Assembly: GCF_000687475.1 (NCBI RefSeq)
Contig: NC_057317.1
Span: 3,658,001 to 3,722,000 of the forward strand
DNA: 64,000 nt
Direction: 5' to 3'
Origin: Ustilaginoidea virens
Lineage: Eukaryota; Ascomycota; Sordariomycetes; Hypocreales; Clavicipitaceae
Numbering within the stretch: position 1 is the first letter of the stretch; every line of letters begins with the position of its first letter. The notes below the pieces were generated by a model. The model made no database searches. It had not been told where the DNA came from and saw only the letters and a list, made by a program, of their open reading frames with translations. A program made the translations under genes and the position numbers. This document shows positions 1 to 10,953 of this stretch, in pieces.

Positions 1-310
1 GATGAGCCCCCCCTTTGCTTAGAATCAGAATCAAGGGACATGCAGGGAGCTAAGCTAGCTAACTCGTAAGTCTTGACGTAATGAGCCGAGAGAACATTGA
101 CGAGCTGCGGTCTCATTAGCCGCCAGAAAATGCTCAGGCCAGGGCGGACAAATGGCATGCAGACTTTTCATGTGTTTGCGGCAAACGATTTTAACAGGTT
201 TGGTTACAGGTTCGCAAAGCCCCGGCAAGCCGTGGTAGAGTTATCCATAACGGAGTGGGTGTTTGGGTGTGGGGCAGCTGGCAGGGCTGATTCAACAATC
301 ACCGATATGT

Positions 311-400
311 AGCCCCGATAGCCCCCCGATAACCCCCGACAGACCCCGACAGACCCCGATAGCCCCCGATAGCCCCCGACAGCCCCGGTCCCCCGATAAC
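311..400. repeat. C-rich minisatellite, 8-10 bp units
   Basis: Variants of CCCCGATAG and CCCCGACAG follow each other about eight to nine times, with small changes in C-run length. This is read directly from the sequence. No function is evident. Confidence 0.8.
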
Positions 401-1426
401 CAACAAACCCCCGTCTCTAGCACCACGCCAACAACGCAAGCATGTGAAGTTGTTTCTCGTCGTCCTCTTTTTTTTTATTTTCGTGGTTCCGTGGTTCCAT
501 CATTTCCATCATCCATGGCTCCATCCCCCCGTCTCGGATAAGGCGAGAATCTACATGCAGGCATGTAGAATCAAGGTTTTCCTTTTTTTTTTTTTGTCTC
601 ATTTGCCGGGAATCCCGCCTCGCCCACCAAAAGCATGAGCGCCGGAACCCAACAGGCCCTCCACTGCCTTCCCCTGCCACCGATTCAAAGGGACGGAAGC
701 TGCCAGCATATCTTCTTCTTCTTTGTCTTCTTCTCCCTCTCTCTTTCTCTCTTTCTCCTTTTTTTTTCTTTTCTTTTTAGCTTCCTGTCTTCCTCTCATC
801 GGGCTCGGCTTTCTCGTCTGGCTCTCGCTATCTGGACGCACAAAAAAAAGAGTTACATGTATCTATCCTATCGTGTCGGGTCGGCCGGATCCAGTTGCGG
901 CGGCGATAAGCGCCCGAAGCTGCCGCTGGTAAGAAGCGAACATGCAGACGACCCTGAGGGGCCCAACTGGCTGAAACTGGCTAGAATTGACGCTACAGTA
1001 CAGGGCTCGGGCTGCAAGGGTCGGGCTGGCTGCAGGGGCCAGATGTGCCCCGGTGATTTAAGCTGCCGGCAGTCGCGTCTCGAAGCGGGTGACCCGGTTG
1101 ACGTTGACCACACAAGAAGACGGCCTCGATTCGTCTTTCCTTCCATTCCAAATTTTAATCACAGGGGTGGGGGAGGGGGGGGGGTTCCCCTAATCCTTGT
1201 CCGTCCCTGCTGGCGGCACGTGGTGATGTGTTGCCAATTCCAGTGCTGCTCGGCTGCTGACATCCCGCCGTCTGTCCGCTCATTCATGGAGCCGCCATGT
1301 CCATGGCTTTGTAAATTATATATAGAACAGGTTGCGACGCTTGCGCCTTTCTTACACAATAAGGGTTCCGTTCTCACCTTGGTACTTGGCCATTCATCAG
1401 CTTCTTCAGCCTCCTTCGATCATTCA

Positions 1427-1427
<1 letters not shown>

Positions 1428-1457
<30 letters not shown>

Positions 1458-1486
1458 TGTATATACATATACGTATATATATATAC
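1428..1486. repeat. (AC)n then (TA)-rich dinucleotide repeat
   Basis: About eleven AC units run into an alternating ATATAC/TATATA stretch that ends about 24 bp before the ATG at 1510. It therefore lies in the probable core promoter or 5' leader of the MARVEL-like gene. Its length may vary between strains. Confidence 0.8.
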
Positions 1487-1509
1487 AAGTACACACATCT
1501 CGATCCATA

Positions 1510-2128
1510 ATGGTGCACATGCGCTTTCTACAGCTTTCTTCCCTGACTCTCAGGGCATTGGAACTCGCCTCGGCCGTCGTCGTCGTCGGCATCACTGGCT
1601 TCTTCCTGGCCGAGTCGGATGCTGGCGCCTGGAACAACGGCCGCCTCATCTACACCGAAGTGGTGGGCGCAGTCTCCCTCGTCAGCATTCTCCTCGTCCT
1701 CGTGTCCCGCCTCGAACCCTTTTTCCAGATTTTCCTCGACATACTGCTGTCCTTTTTGTGGTGGTCCGTGTCTGGCCTGCTCCTTACCGTGCGTCCAGAG
1801 TCTCCTTGCATCTTGTCTTTTTCTTCCTCTTCCTCTCCCTCTTCCTCTTCCTCTTCCTCTTCCTCTTCTTCTGCTGACATTTTCGCAGCTGAGGGAGTTC
1901 CCGTGCGATTGGGTGTTTGAGTGGATGAATGTTGCTCCCTTTGACGAGCAGTGCGGCAAGTTCACCGCCGAGGTCGCCTTTGCCGTCGTCTCTGCCACCT
2001 TGTACCTGGCATCAGGGATGTTGAATGCTCTGATGGAGAGACATCTGTTCCGCCAGCAAGTGAGCGACGTGCGCAGTCATTATCTGAAGAGAGAGATGCG
2101 TCAAAGCCAGACCGACAGCCAGGTTTGA
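1510..2128 (+). CDS. MARVEL-like four-helix membrane protein
   Basis: Two exons, 1510-1788 and 1889-2128, joined in phase 0 (GTGCGT donor, TTTCGCAG acceptor), give 172 aa. Hydrophobic segments lie at about residues 16-33, 46-65, 70-93 and 120-142. The short cytosolic C-terminus ends QSQTDSQV. Four helices with a Cys-containing loop between helices 3 and 4 fit the MARVEL architecture common in fungal plasma-membrane and eisosome-associated proteins. The intron is a (TCTTCC)n-type pyrimidine repeat on the sense strand. The start is the first ATG of the frame. The fold assignment rests on topology and general similarity; the exact function is unknown. It could also be an unrelated tetraspan protein. 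Confidence 0.75.
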
Positions 2129-3853
2129 ACATGGAGGACGTTCGCTCTGCGAATGCTACATGACTTATGTGTCACGACTATAGACGGGCAACGGCGCTTC
2201 ACATAGACGGCAAGGATTTATCGGATCATTATCAGGATGCATGAGCGTGTTGGATTTCTTTTTTGTTTCTTTCTTTCTTTCTTTTTTTTTTTTTCCGAAA
2301 TATCTTATGATGAAGATGATGAGAAAAGAAACTGGATTGCGGAAGCATGTGCCGTTGTTGAGAAACGAGCCGTGAGGTACCTAGATCCCGTGACTGTGGA
2401 GCAGCCGGCAGTCGCGAATGATGCCAGAAAAAAAAAAAAAAAAAAAGGCTCTCGCGGCAAATTCTCCCGTCGGGGTGTTGCGCATGGCAGCCAATGGGGA
2501 CGCGCGAAGCTGTGGGGCGGGGCAGTTGGTTAGTGTTTAGGCCGAGACTACTCCGTTCGGGGGTTCCTGTCAGAATGCACCAGGTACTCCGTACGTAGCC
2601 TACCGTTGCCGAGGGTTAGTTATGTTACAGATTAGTCCGTACAGAGGCCCAACCGAGCCAGCATTCGGCGATTACCGCGTCAAATCCAAGTTGACCACAT
2701 ACGGATACGGAGTACGGGCAACAAAGTTCCGCGCAATAACCCTGGGATGAGACGCGCACAAAATACCGCAACAGGAAACTTGGGCGACATTCATTTTCCC
2801 CAAACTGTAAAACATGCATGGTCCAACCTGCCCGATTTTTTTACGATTATGCATTCGTACGGTTGCAGTGCAGGCCGGAGCGATGTGCAGAACGAACGTT
2901 TTTGATTGTCCGGCTGTTCCAGACCCCCGATGAATGAGACATCATCAGCCCTTATTAGTAGTCACAGTCACAGAGGGCAGGCAGCAACTGCCCGAAATAG
3001 CTCCTTCCTTCTTTAGGGATTGTGGTTGTAGGGTTGTATTCTTAGTTTGGGAAAGAAGAGATGGACGGAATGGCCGGCAAGTGGGCACGGGTTCTCTCGC
3101 AATTCGAGCGCAAGCGGGTTTCGGTCAACAGTGATATGGCGAGACCATGAGTGAGCCTGCTTCCTGCCAAACTGCCCCGGCATTAGCACAGCATCAGCTT
3201 CAACACAGTATCACCATCACCATCAGTTGCCTGCTTTCCGACAAGACACCCTCAATTTACCTGCCGTCGACTCGACTCGACTCGACCTCGATGCAAGCCA
3301 AGCTGGTGCCTTGCCGATCCAGATGGCTTTACTGATGGCGCTTATCGGCAGGGCTGTAGTTGAAGCATAACTTTGGGGCCAAGTCCGCTGCCTAACGCGC
3401 GGTGATTCTGTTCAAAAACAGACTTGGAACAAAAAAGAATTAACGTGGCAACCCAAGTAGGTAGCCGAACCATGACGGAAACGCCAGAGCAGCATCATGA
3501 ACGAAGACTTCCTTTTCCTCTCCGCCGAGCCCATCTCGTCAGCAAGCATTTGATCTCTTCGCCTGCCGGGTAGCTCGAGCTCCCACATCCACAGCTCCAC
3601 ATCCACAGCTCCACCCTCCAACCAACCTTGTTCCCCTTCCGATCCATCCCAGATTCGTTCCAGGTTGTGCACAAGCCCAGACCGGGTTTGCTTGTCCTTT
3701 GCTCAAAGTTCAAAGTTCAACCCATCATCCCGATTTCTCATTCCCCATTCCACGCAACGCAACGCAACCCAGCCCCCCCCCCCGAGGACAAGGACGAAGC
3801 AAGAAAGAGCCAGAAGAAACAAGGAAGAACGCCTTCCGACCTCCCCGCCCAAC
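2129..3853. other. Intergenic
   Basis: No gene is supported. There is a T/A-rich 3' region (2268-2292, A-run 2429-2446), two copies of the motif TACGGAGTA/TACTCCGTA (2585-2593, 2706-2714), and a C- and A-rich leader-like stretch before GET4 (about 3580-3850). Confidence 0.6.
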
Positions 3854-5026
3854 ATGGCCAGCAAGGTCGACCGCATCGTCGCCCGTCTGCAGCAGAAAAT
3901 CGCCGAGGGAGACTATTACGAAGCCCAGCAGCAGACCCGCGTCGCGGCCTCGCGGTACATCAAGACCAGAAACTGGGACGCCGCCATCGACATCCTCTGC
4001 AACGTCGCCCAGTCGCTGCTCCGGGCTGGGCAAGGAGGCAGCGGCGGGGACCTGTGCGTCATGCTGGTCGACGTGTACAAACAGGCCGAGCTGAAGCCCG
4101 ATGCCGTGTCAAAGGGACGGCTGTTGACGTGCCTGCGCTTGTTTGACCCGCAGGAGCCGACGCGCAAGAAGTTTGTCGGCGAGATGCTGGGGTGAGATGG
4201 CTGCTCCCTGACAAAGAGACCAAAGGGGGAGACGCGCACCCACACAGACACGAGAGAGAGAGATGATGATGATGATGATGATGATGATGATAATGATGCC
4301 TTCTTCAACTTGGCAAACAAACTGTAGCTAACCTGGCTTCTTCTTCTTCTTTCCGACAGGTGGTCGGCCAAGGCTGGCGAGTACCCCGGCGGAGACCCCG
4401 AATTCCACCACGTCGCAGGGTCGCTGTATGCCCAGGAGCACGACACGTACGAGGCCGAACGCCACCTCTTGCTCGGAACAAAGGACTCCCCACAGCTTCT
4501 CTTCAAGATGGAGTATGCCTGGTACAGGGAAGGGGACGCCCACCTGGCGCCGCACTTTGCCGCACGAGCCGTCCTACCCTACTTGCTTGCCGGCAACGTC
4601 CGCGCCGCCAACACCTGCTACCGACTCTTCACCAGCGCCCTGAGCAACGACAACCCCAGCCTCGGCGTCCAGGACGTTTCGAGCGCCACCGCCGACATGC
4701 GCATCTTCCCCAGCTTGCCCCTCCTCAACTTCCTCGGCCTCCTCCTGCTCGCTGTCCAGCGCGCCGCACCCGAGGTCTACAAGAGCTTGATATCCAAGTA
4801 CGCCACCCAGATCAACGAGACGGAGGCCTGGGCGGAGCCCCTCGAGATGATTGCCGAGATGTACTTTGGCATCGCCAAGCCGAGGCAGAGCAACCCGTTG
4901 ATGGACATGATGAGCGGTCTGTTTGGTGGTGGTGGCGGCGGCGGCGGCGGCGGCGCTCAGCAGCCGCAGCCGCGAAGACCGGGTATTCGCGGTTCGGACG
5001 TGCCAGTCGCCGAGGGATTGGATTAG
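3854..5026 (+). CDS. GET4: Get4, GET pathway targeting factor
   Basis: Exons 3854-4191 and 4360-5026 (GTGAGA donor, GACAG acceptor, phase 2) give 334 aa. The whole protein reads as the DUF410/Get4 alpha-helical repeat family: N-terminal IVARLQQKIAEGDYYEAQQQ, then an R-Y-I-K region, and later helices with YLLAGNVRAAN and PLLNFLGLLLLAVQR. Get4 with Get5 bridges Sgt2 and Get3 and hands tail-anchored membrane proteins to Get3 in the cytosol. The C-terminus carries a poly-Gly run of ten residues (about 4927-4956) followed by a basic tail, longer than the yeast protein. The intron contains a (GAT)n repeat. The next gene is convergent, 208 bp away. The start is the first ATG of the conserved frame (context CCCAACATGGCC). 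Confidence 0.93.
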
Positions 5027-5234
5027 ATAATGGGTCAAAGATGAAGTCTTTTTACCGGTACATGATGGTGGCTGCGTTTTAGCAAAAAAGGATGAGTTAT
5101 CGTATATCGACAGATGGGTTGGGTCTGTGCTGCCATGTCGACACCTAGTGTATGTATGCATTTGCATCAGGGCAAGGGGCTAGCTATCCCTGGAGAGGAC
5201 GAAAAGGCACGAGGCGTACGGCGATCTCCGCGAG

Positions 5235-5393
5235 TCACTGGAGCTGGTCCTCTGGCTCAAACATCCAGTTGTCCTCGGCAAGAGCAGCGACTTTGGCCCT
5301 CAAACTAGCTCGTACTTCTTCAAGGAGTTCTGCAAGACAACAGTCAAAAAAAAAGTACAAACCAAAAAAAATTCAAAAAAGGAAAGAGGGAGA

Positions 5394-5432
<39 letters not shown>

Positions 5433-6018
5433 AAAAGACAACAAATAGTGTACAAAGCACGTTTTGTTGGGAGGGGAACATTGATCGCGCACGGTTTCGC
5501 CATTTACCTTCTGGTTGATCCGGCAGAGAGCTGTGATTTATGCTGTGATGCTTCACGGCGTCTGCTAGCCGCTGCCGCTCTTCTACACCATGCTCCTTAG
5601 CCGCACGCGCGCCGCGACAAAGAACGAGGTCGGAAACCTAGCACAGGGCAGCAAAGGGGGGGGGGGGGGGGAGGAGAAAAGACGCACTCTCGCTCTCGTC
5701 GTGCCGATCGTCGTCGGCCTGCTCGTCGGCGGCGTCGAGGCCCGGCGTAGGCGGATCCCCCAGCTCAATCTCGCCGTGCTGATTGCGCACCACGATCTCT
5801 GACGAGTCGGACAGAACCTCGACCTGGAGACGCGCCGCGTCGGCCGGGCTGGTGGTGCTGTGGGAGCCGCCCGTGCCCGTCGGCCGACGCGTCAGCTGGC
5901 TGCGGAACAGGTTGGGGCGGATGGCCGCAGCGGCGGCGGCGGCGCGAGGACGACCGATGCCGTTGGTGGGAGGGGGGGGCTGGTTCCTCTGGTTCATCGG
6001 GTGGGCGTGGGAAGACAT
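5235..6018 (-). CDS. Hypothetical 166-aa protein, acidic C-terminus
   Basis: Three exons on the minus strand are proposed: 6018-5688, 5582-5508 and 5329-5235, 166 aa. The joins keep frame (phases 1 and 1). The N-terminal half is low complexity (Pro-rich, poly-Ala, Arg) and probably disordered. The middle reads LQVEVLSDSSEIVVRNQHGE, followed by an acidic stretch. The C-terminal 50 residues look helical and conserved in style, with ELLEEVRASLRAKVAALAED and then NWMFEPEDQ. I do not recognise the family. The second intron holds a (CT)n repeat on the sense strand. The first acceptor could instead lie slightly upstream, which would change a few residues. The protein may be a small nuclear or complex subunit; that is a guess. 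Confidence 0.6.
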
Positions 6019-6355
6019 GCATGCAAACGGACTGGATGTGTGTTGTTGGTGGGGGGGGGAAGGGGAAGCAGGGAATCCTGGATGGATTGGATGCTTTCAA
6101 TAATGTTGCTTGCCGCGCAGGTCTTTGGACTGACGACGGCGGGTTGGCGGGGCGCAGCGCGGCGGCGGAGTTGCCCGCGTACTGGCTGGCGTCTGGTGTC
6201 AATGCTTCAGTGCTGTGTGCTCGGTACATACCTTATGTACATACAGTGCCTAAGTTCCAGGTAGGAGGTAGGAGGTAGGTAAGGTAGGTACATATGTTCG
6301 GTCAATAGCTTGGAAGCCGCTGAGCACACGGGGGCAGAGAGACAATTGGCCAGAC

Positions 6356-6398
6356 CCGTTCCGTTCCGTTCCGTTCCGTTCCGTTCCGTTCCGTTCCG
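6356..6398. repeat. (CCGTT)n microsatellite
   Basis: Eight to nine perfect CCGTT units, read directly. Confidence 0.95.
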
Positions 6399-6663
6399 AG
6401 CGCGCTGCTTTCATCGGTGCAGGCATCGTCTGGCTTGCCGTTTGCTTGCTTCTTTGCTTGCAAGCCGTTTGGCTCCAGAGCACCCAAGCGTTGGAGTGAG
6501 TAATGCGATGGTCTGGACTTCGTGCCTGGGAAACGGGCCTGGGTTTCATGCCGGGTTGGGAGTCACGTGTAGAAAAAGTCGTCTCTCAAAATGCCATTTT
6601 ATGACACCCTTTTTTTTTTATTAAAAAGAAAAAAAAAGAAACAAGAAAAAAACATAGAAAAAC

Positions 6664-6731
6664 GAAGCAAAGCAAAGCAAAGCAAAGCAAAGCAAAGCAA
6701 AGCAAAGCAAAGCAAAGCAAAGCAAAGCAAG
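6664..6731. repeat. (AGCAA)n microsatellite
   Basis: About thirteen perfect AGCAA units, following an A-rich tract (6611-6660). Confidence 0.95.
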
Positions 6732-6952
6732 ACAATACACGCGCTGGGTACTCGTACTCGTACTCGTAATTTCCATCCCCGGTTGCATCCGTAGCAAGAC
6801 GTCGAGTCAAACGTCATGCCGAGTCCGATTATCCGGCCATCATCTTTCCTGGCTGTATTACTACAGCTCTCCCGAAAAGCCAGCAGAAAATATAAAACAC
6901 AGAGTCCATTTTCTCCACACGCCGCTCCCCTCCTCGACGTTGCTCATCTCTC

Positions 6953-7494
6953 TTATATCGACAGGTTGTACGCGTATTCGTCCTCCATGTTCTGGCTGAC
7001 CCAGAGGACCACGGAGCTGTCAAGGGCTTGTCAGGAGGTCGGGCACCACAAAAAAAGAAAAAAAAAAGAAAAAAAAAAGAAAAAAAAACAGCCCAAAGGC
7101 AAAACGAGTCTCGTCAACTCACCTGAGCCCAACGAGCGCGTTGCTGACGAGGTTTTCGATGCCCATGCCGAGTGCGGGCATGGAAACTCCGGGGACAGCA
7201 AACTTGAGCACAAAGACCGTCACGCCGCCGGCCATGCCCCCCGCCAGGGAAGCAAACCCCAGGAACAGGACGACGCGGGCCTTCCAGGCGACGCCCGAGC
7301 CGCTGTAGCTGAAGGAGTCGGCGCTCAGGCGCTGCTTCTCGACCGAGTTGATGATCAACATGCCAAAGGCGGAGAAGAGGAAAGGCAGCCAGTCGACGAA
7401 CTTGACATGGACGTTGGAGCCGTTCATGGACGACTTGGACCAGACGGCGGAATCGAGCATGACGAAGAAGGCGACGCAGAACTACGGCCGACGC

Positions 7495-7541
<47 letters not shown>

Positions 7542-7732
7542 AGCGTCAGTGTCTTTGCGCCGAACAAGCGAGAAGCGGGCTCCGGCCTCGCCGCGGGGGC
7601 TTTGCTCGTGCGAGGGAAAGAGTCCGAGAGAATCCCTACCAGCGCTCCGGAGGCGTAGACGCCTGAATTGCGCGCCCAGACATTGTTCAACCACTCTGGC
7701 CGGCGGAACTTCCACAGACGATCTTGCTCCAT
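6953..7732 (-). CDS. VPS68: Vps68 / TMEM50 family (UPF0220) membrane protein
   Basis: Exons 7732-7640, 7481-7123 and 7016-6953 join in phases 0 and 2 to give 171 aa. Family hallmarks in order are: GVYASGAL, then VHVKFVDWLPFLFSAFGMLI, INSVEKQRL, WKARVVLFLGFASLAGGMAG, GMGIENLVSNA and the ending VVLWVSQNMEDEY. These match yeast Vps68 closely, including the C-terminal -EDEY- tail. There are four predicted membrane helices. Vps68 acts at endosomes, with Vps55 in yeast, in late-endosome to vacuole traffic and in ESCRT-III function. Intron 1 carries (CT)n and intron 2 poly-T/A tracts. The start is the ATG before EQDRLWKF; the frame is open further upstream but that part looks like low-complexity leader. 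The Csi2-like gene diverges from it. Confidence 0.92.
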
Positions 7733-8846
7733 GGCTCTCGAGCGGTACGGATTGGGAAATCCGGGGGGGGGGGGCCCTGCAGCGACGTGCGGTTTGCGCG
7801 GGATGGCGAACGGCTCTGCGACGGGGAAGGCAGGACTCGGGGCGCGGGAGTGAATGTTGAAGAAGCGGGTGCTGGGTGAGCTGCTGGGTGAGCTGCTGGT
7901 TGAGCTGCTGGTGGCAGCTCTGAGCTGCGAGACTTGTTGATGGATGAACGAGGCTCGGCGCAGAGCGGTCACGTGCGGCTTGGAAGCCTCAAATTGCAGG
8001 TTGCGGACCCTTCCGGCTCTCGATTTTCAAACTGACAGGGCTTGCTTCAACAAGAATCGATCGATTTCTGCTGGAAACAAAGGCCTAGCACTCCGTACCG
8101 GCTTCCAAGCGATGGTTTGGGTCATTTGTGCCCCCTTTTGTGTGATTCCTGTGGCCTGTTCAACTGCTGCTCGGTAACAAGGTCGGAAACAAGGTCGGTA
8201 CGTTTAGAGGTACCTAGGTACCTAGGTACCTTATCCGTCAGCGTGAGTGCATTCCAGTTCGGGCGACTTGGCTGCTGTCAATAGCCTGAACGGGCCAAGG
8301 GTCTGGTTGCATGGGTGACGCCCGCCACTGGCCAGCAAACCAAACCGTTGGCACTTGGCAGACACAGCCAGCTGTCAGCACCTGACCAGAGGGACCCGGC
8401 TTTCCCCCCTCGCCTCGCCTCGCCTCGCCTCGCCCCTTCCCTTGTACCTACCTGCCTGCCTGCCTGTACCTGGCTGGCCCCTTCACTTCCTTGTCCATCC
8501 AGACGCGAACTTGCCAAATCCTCCAAAAAATCCTCCCAAAACCCTGGTCTCCTCCTCTGTCTTCTTCCAGCGACAAACCAACCCTTGGCCTTGGCCCAGG
8601 ATAATAATCATAATAATTCTTGCAGAAAAGGCCCCCTTCCCTTCTCTTTCTTCGGCGCGCACATTCTTTCTCGCAAATTTATTTAAAACCGTCGTTTCCC
8701 TTTTAATCCGCACTTTTTTTTTTCCCCCGGCCCGAAGCGACGACTAGACTGCGACGCTCGACTCCCCTTGGCCCGGATTTTGTCCTTTTCTTTCCGTCTT
8801 CATCAATCAGCCTTCCTTGTGTCGTTTTCGAATCGCCACGCTCGCG
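7733..8846. other. Divergent intergenic between VPS68 and the Csi2-like gene
   Basis: No gene is seen. The region contains a GAGCTGCTGG-type direct repeat (7870-7925), a palindromic TACCTAGG array (8207-8231), a (CGCCT)n array (8410-8434) and CT-rich leader sequence up to the ATG at 8847. Promoters for both flanking genes must lie here. Confidence 0.6.
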
Positions 8847-9995
8847 ATGAAGCCTTCGGAATACCTCCCGGGGCCCTTGGCCCTGCTCTCCGCCCTTGCT
8901 TTGGCATCCGCGGCCATTGCACAGAATAGTTCTCCTTCCAGCCAGCAGCAGTCGAGCGCCTCGCCGACGCCAGCCGCCAGCTCGACGACTCCAAAGGATC
9001 AATCCTCAAATCCGCCGTCCTCGTCAGTCGTGGCCTCCATCAGCAACACCGGCTCTGTCGTATCCTCAGCTCCCTCGGCTCCCGCTGGAGCACCAACCAT
9101 CACCGGCGGCCCCCAAGCCACCTCGGGCCTCCAGTTGACCGGGTTTCCCACCCTCACCGGCCCTGGTGTGATTCCGTCCTATCCTCCTGCGAGCGTGCCG
9201 CCCACAAACAATGCGCCGTTCATGCAGCAGTCCAACCTGCCCGATGGCACCGTCTTCATCGCCGTCGGTTCCATCCTCGGAGCCCTGGGTCTGGCCGTTC
9301 TGCTCTGGCGCAGCATCGTCAGCCTGATGCTTCACCGATCCGTCGCACGCGCTGCCATGGCCCAGCACAGCAGCGACAACAAGACCAGCTTCCCCGCTCC
9401 TCCCGCCCCCTTCTACAAGTACACTGATCGTGCGTCACCATCGCCGGCCGGTGCGGCAGCAGCAGGAGGAGGAGGAGGAGGAGTAGGAGGAGTAGGAGGA
9501 GCAGGAGGTGCTGCGTCGTCAGCTGCCCCTGCAGGCCGCGGAGTGCGCAGAACGCAACGCGGCCCGACCCCCTCGGCTGCACCAAGCCACTCCAACCTGT
9601 TCTTCTCCCCGACTGCTGGAGCGGGAGCTTCCTCCAACCGCGGATCCTCGTACCTGCCCTCGGGCTTCTACGCTGCTGGCAACAGCTCACCAGGAGGAGG
9701 AGGGCACAACCTTGCCAACTCCATCAGCCTGTCCAACCTTCGACCCGACTCTCGCGGCCACTACGCCAACGTCTCCCGCAACACAATGGACATTACGCCA
9801 CCCGAATCACCCCAAGGCGGCGCCCGCCGTGACCTGAGCTCCAGTTCCTTGAACGTCAACCTGATTCCCGGCCAGCGTGCCCCGAGCGCGTACCTGGATG
9901 ACCTCTTGATGGACGATCCCTCCGCGTTCCCGCCACCGCAGATGCCCCCCTCCTCTGGTTCTCGTAGAACCGGCAGCCCGGACAATCGCTTCTGA
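8847..9995 (+). CDS. Csi2-like Ser-rich single-span surface protein
   Basis: A single exon, 382 aa. Residues 1-26 form a signal peptide (hydrophobic LALLSALALASAAIA, cut near Ala-Gln). Residues 27-130 are Ser/Thr/Pro-rich and probably O-glycosylated. A conserved block, MQQSNLPDGTVFIAVGSILG, leads into one membrane helix at about 135-158, then LMLHRSVARAA. The cytosolic tail has a Gly/Ala repeat (about 210-232) and Ser/Pro-rich motifs. The block around the helix is what I know from the fungal Csi2/Prm5 family; in yeast Csi2 is linked to chitin synthase III and Prm5 responds to cell-integrity signalling. A role at the cell wall or septum is inferred. No intron is apparent. The start is the ATG that gives the signal peptide. 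Confidence 0.8.
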   Translation: MKPSEYLPGPLALLSALALASAAIAQNSSPSSQQQSSASPTPAASSTTPKDQSSNPPSSSVVASISNTGSVVSSAPSAPAGAPTITGGPQATSGLQLTGFPTLTGPGVIPSYPPASVPPTNNAPFMQQSNLPDGTVFIAVGSILGALGLAVLLWRSIVSLMLHRSVARAAMAQHSSDNKTSFPAPPAPFYKYTDRASPSPAGAAAAGGGGGGVGGVGGAGGAASSAAPAGRGVRRTQRGPTPSAAPSHSNLFFSPTAGAGASSNRGSSYLPSGFYAAGNSSPGGGGHNLANSISLSNLRPDSRGHYANVSRNTMDITPPESPQGGARRDLSSSSLNVNLIPGQRAPSAYLDDLLMDDPSAFPPPQMPPSSGSRRTGSPDNRF

Positions 9996-10160
9996 AAGGC
10001 TACCGCGGAAGACGTTGGCGTGGTGTGCTGGTGCGTCATCTACGGGGCTAATCTGCTTCTGGCGTTTTTTTTCTTGGATTCAGTAGAAAGGCGTTTTTTT
10101 CGACATTTGCAACAGTTGGATGAAGCCTCAGGGGTCCCTACCCACTTTTGGCGTTGGATC

Positions 10161-10193
<33 letters not shown>

Positions 10194-10909
10194 CATGCGA
10201 GGGAACTGATTTTCCCCGTTGACCTCTTTTCATGGGAAAGTAGGCACACACCGCAGCCGCTGCTGCTACTGATTCTCGACTCTGGAGAAGCCATTGGATC
10301 ACAACACCCTTCACCAAACTAGCGTGCTGAGGTTACTGGCTGGGACGTTGCAACGACGTTGGCATATGATTCAGAGGAGCGCTGACCAAGCCAGCAAACA
10401 ATGCAATCAGTGAATGTGCCTTGGCAAGCAAGCTTCTTGCATGTACGGCCGATGAGGCGGCCGCCCAGAATCCCTGGTCGTCTTTTGGCTCCATCGAGTC
10501 CGCGGCGCGCATCACGATGCAAGTTGCCGAGGGTTTTTCGTCATTATATGGTTTAGTTTAGTTTAGTTCATGCCCCCACTGGAAGTGCAACGTCTGGCAT
10601 CTCTACCGAAACAATATATACAAAAGCGTCTCTAAACCACCAAGTCCGGAACGCGAAACGGATAAGCAGAATGTGCGCCGCGCCGCGCACCAAACGTCAG
10701 AAGATGCTGCCCATTCCACCCACCGTGAGGTTGCACCCCAGTGCATGTAACCCCAAATTCTATCCAATTACATTATCAGCCACGTGCATGTTTTTTTATG
10801 GACCTTGATGTTTGCGCCCCCCCAACTCCTTTTCCGCCTCTTGCTTGTGACCGAAAATGTCCTCGTTCGCCCAAAATTGCCTTGATGTGCTGAATACAAT
10901 ACAATACTT

Positions 10910-10940
<31 letters not shown>

Positions 10941-10953
10941 GGAAATTAATTGC
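9996..10953. other. Convergent intergenic, two long T tracts
   Basis: This is the shared 3' region of the Csi2-like gene and the ABC transporter. It holds T31 (10163-10193) and T29 (10912-10940). The second lies 13 bp beyond the ABC stop codon and reads as A29 on that gene's sense strand. No gene is supported. Confidence 0.65.

Larger units (their letters stand above)
1..1509. other. Intergenic, low-complexity rich
   Basis: No gene can be supported here. The stretch holds a C-rich minisatellite (311-400), T-rich tracts (about 466-480, 582-596, 711-780), a G-run near 1167-1182 and a dinucleotide repeat just before the next start codon. Open frames crossing it are biased by these repeats and match no family I know. 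The last few hundred bases probably include the promoter and leader of the gene at 1510. Confidence 0.6.
6019..6952. other. Intergenic with pentanucleotide repeats
   Basis: This lies between the start of the 166-aa gene and the stop of VPS68, both on the minus strand. It holds two pentanucleotide arrays and a GGTAGGAGG-type direct repeat at about 6257-6290. I see no gene; open frames through the arrays are artefacts of the 5-bp period. Confidence 0.65.

Noticed and set aside
635..1510. 291-codon plus-strand frame
   Set aside because: It runs through T-rich and AC repeats giving Phe and Thr-His runs; no family resemblance.
6816..7658. 280-codon plus-strand frame
   Set aside because: Antisense to VPS68 exons and through its repeat-rich introns.
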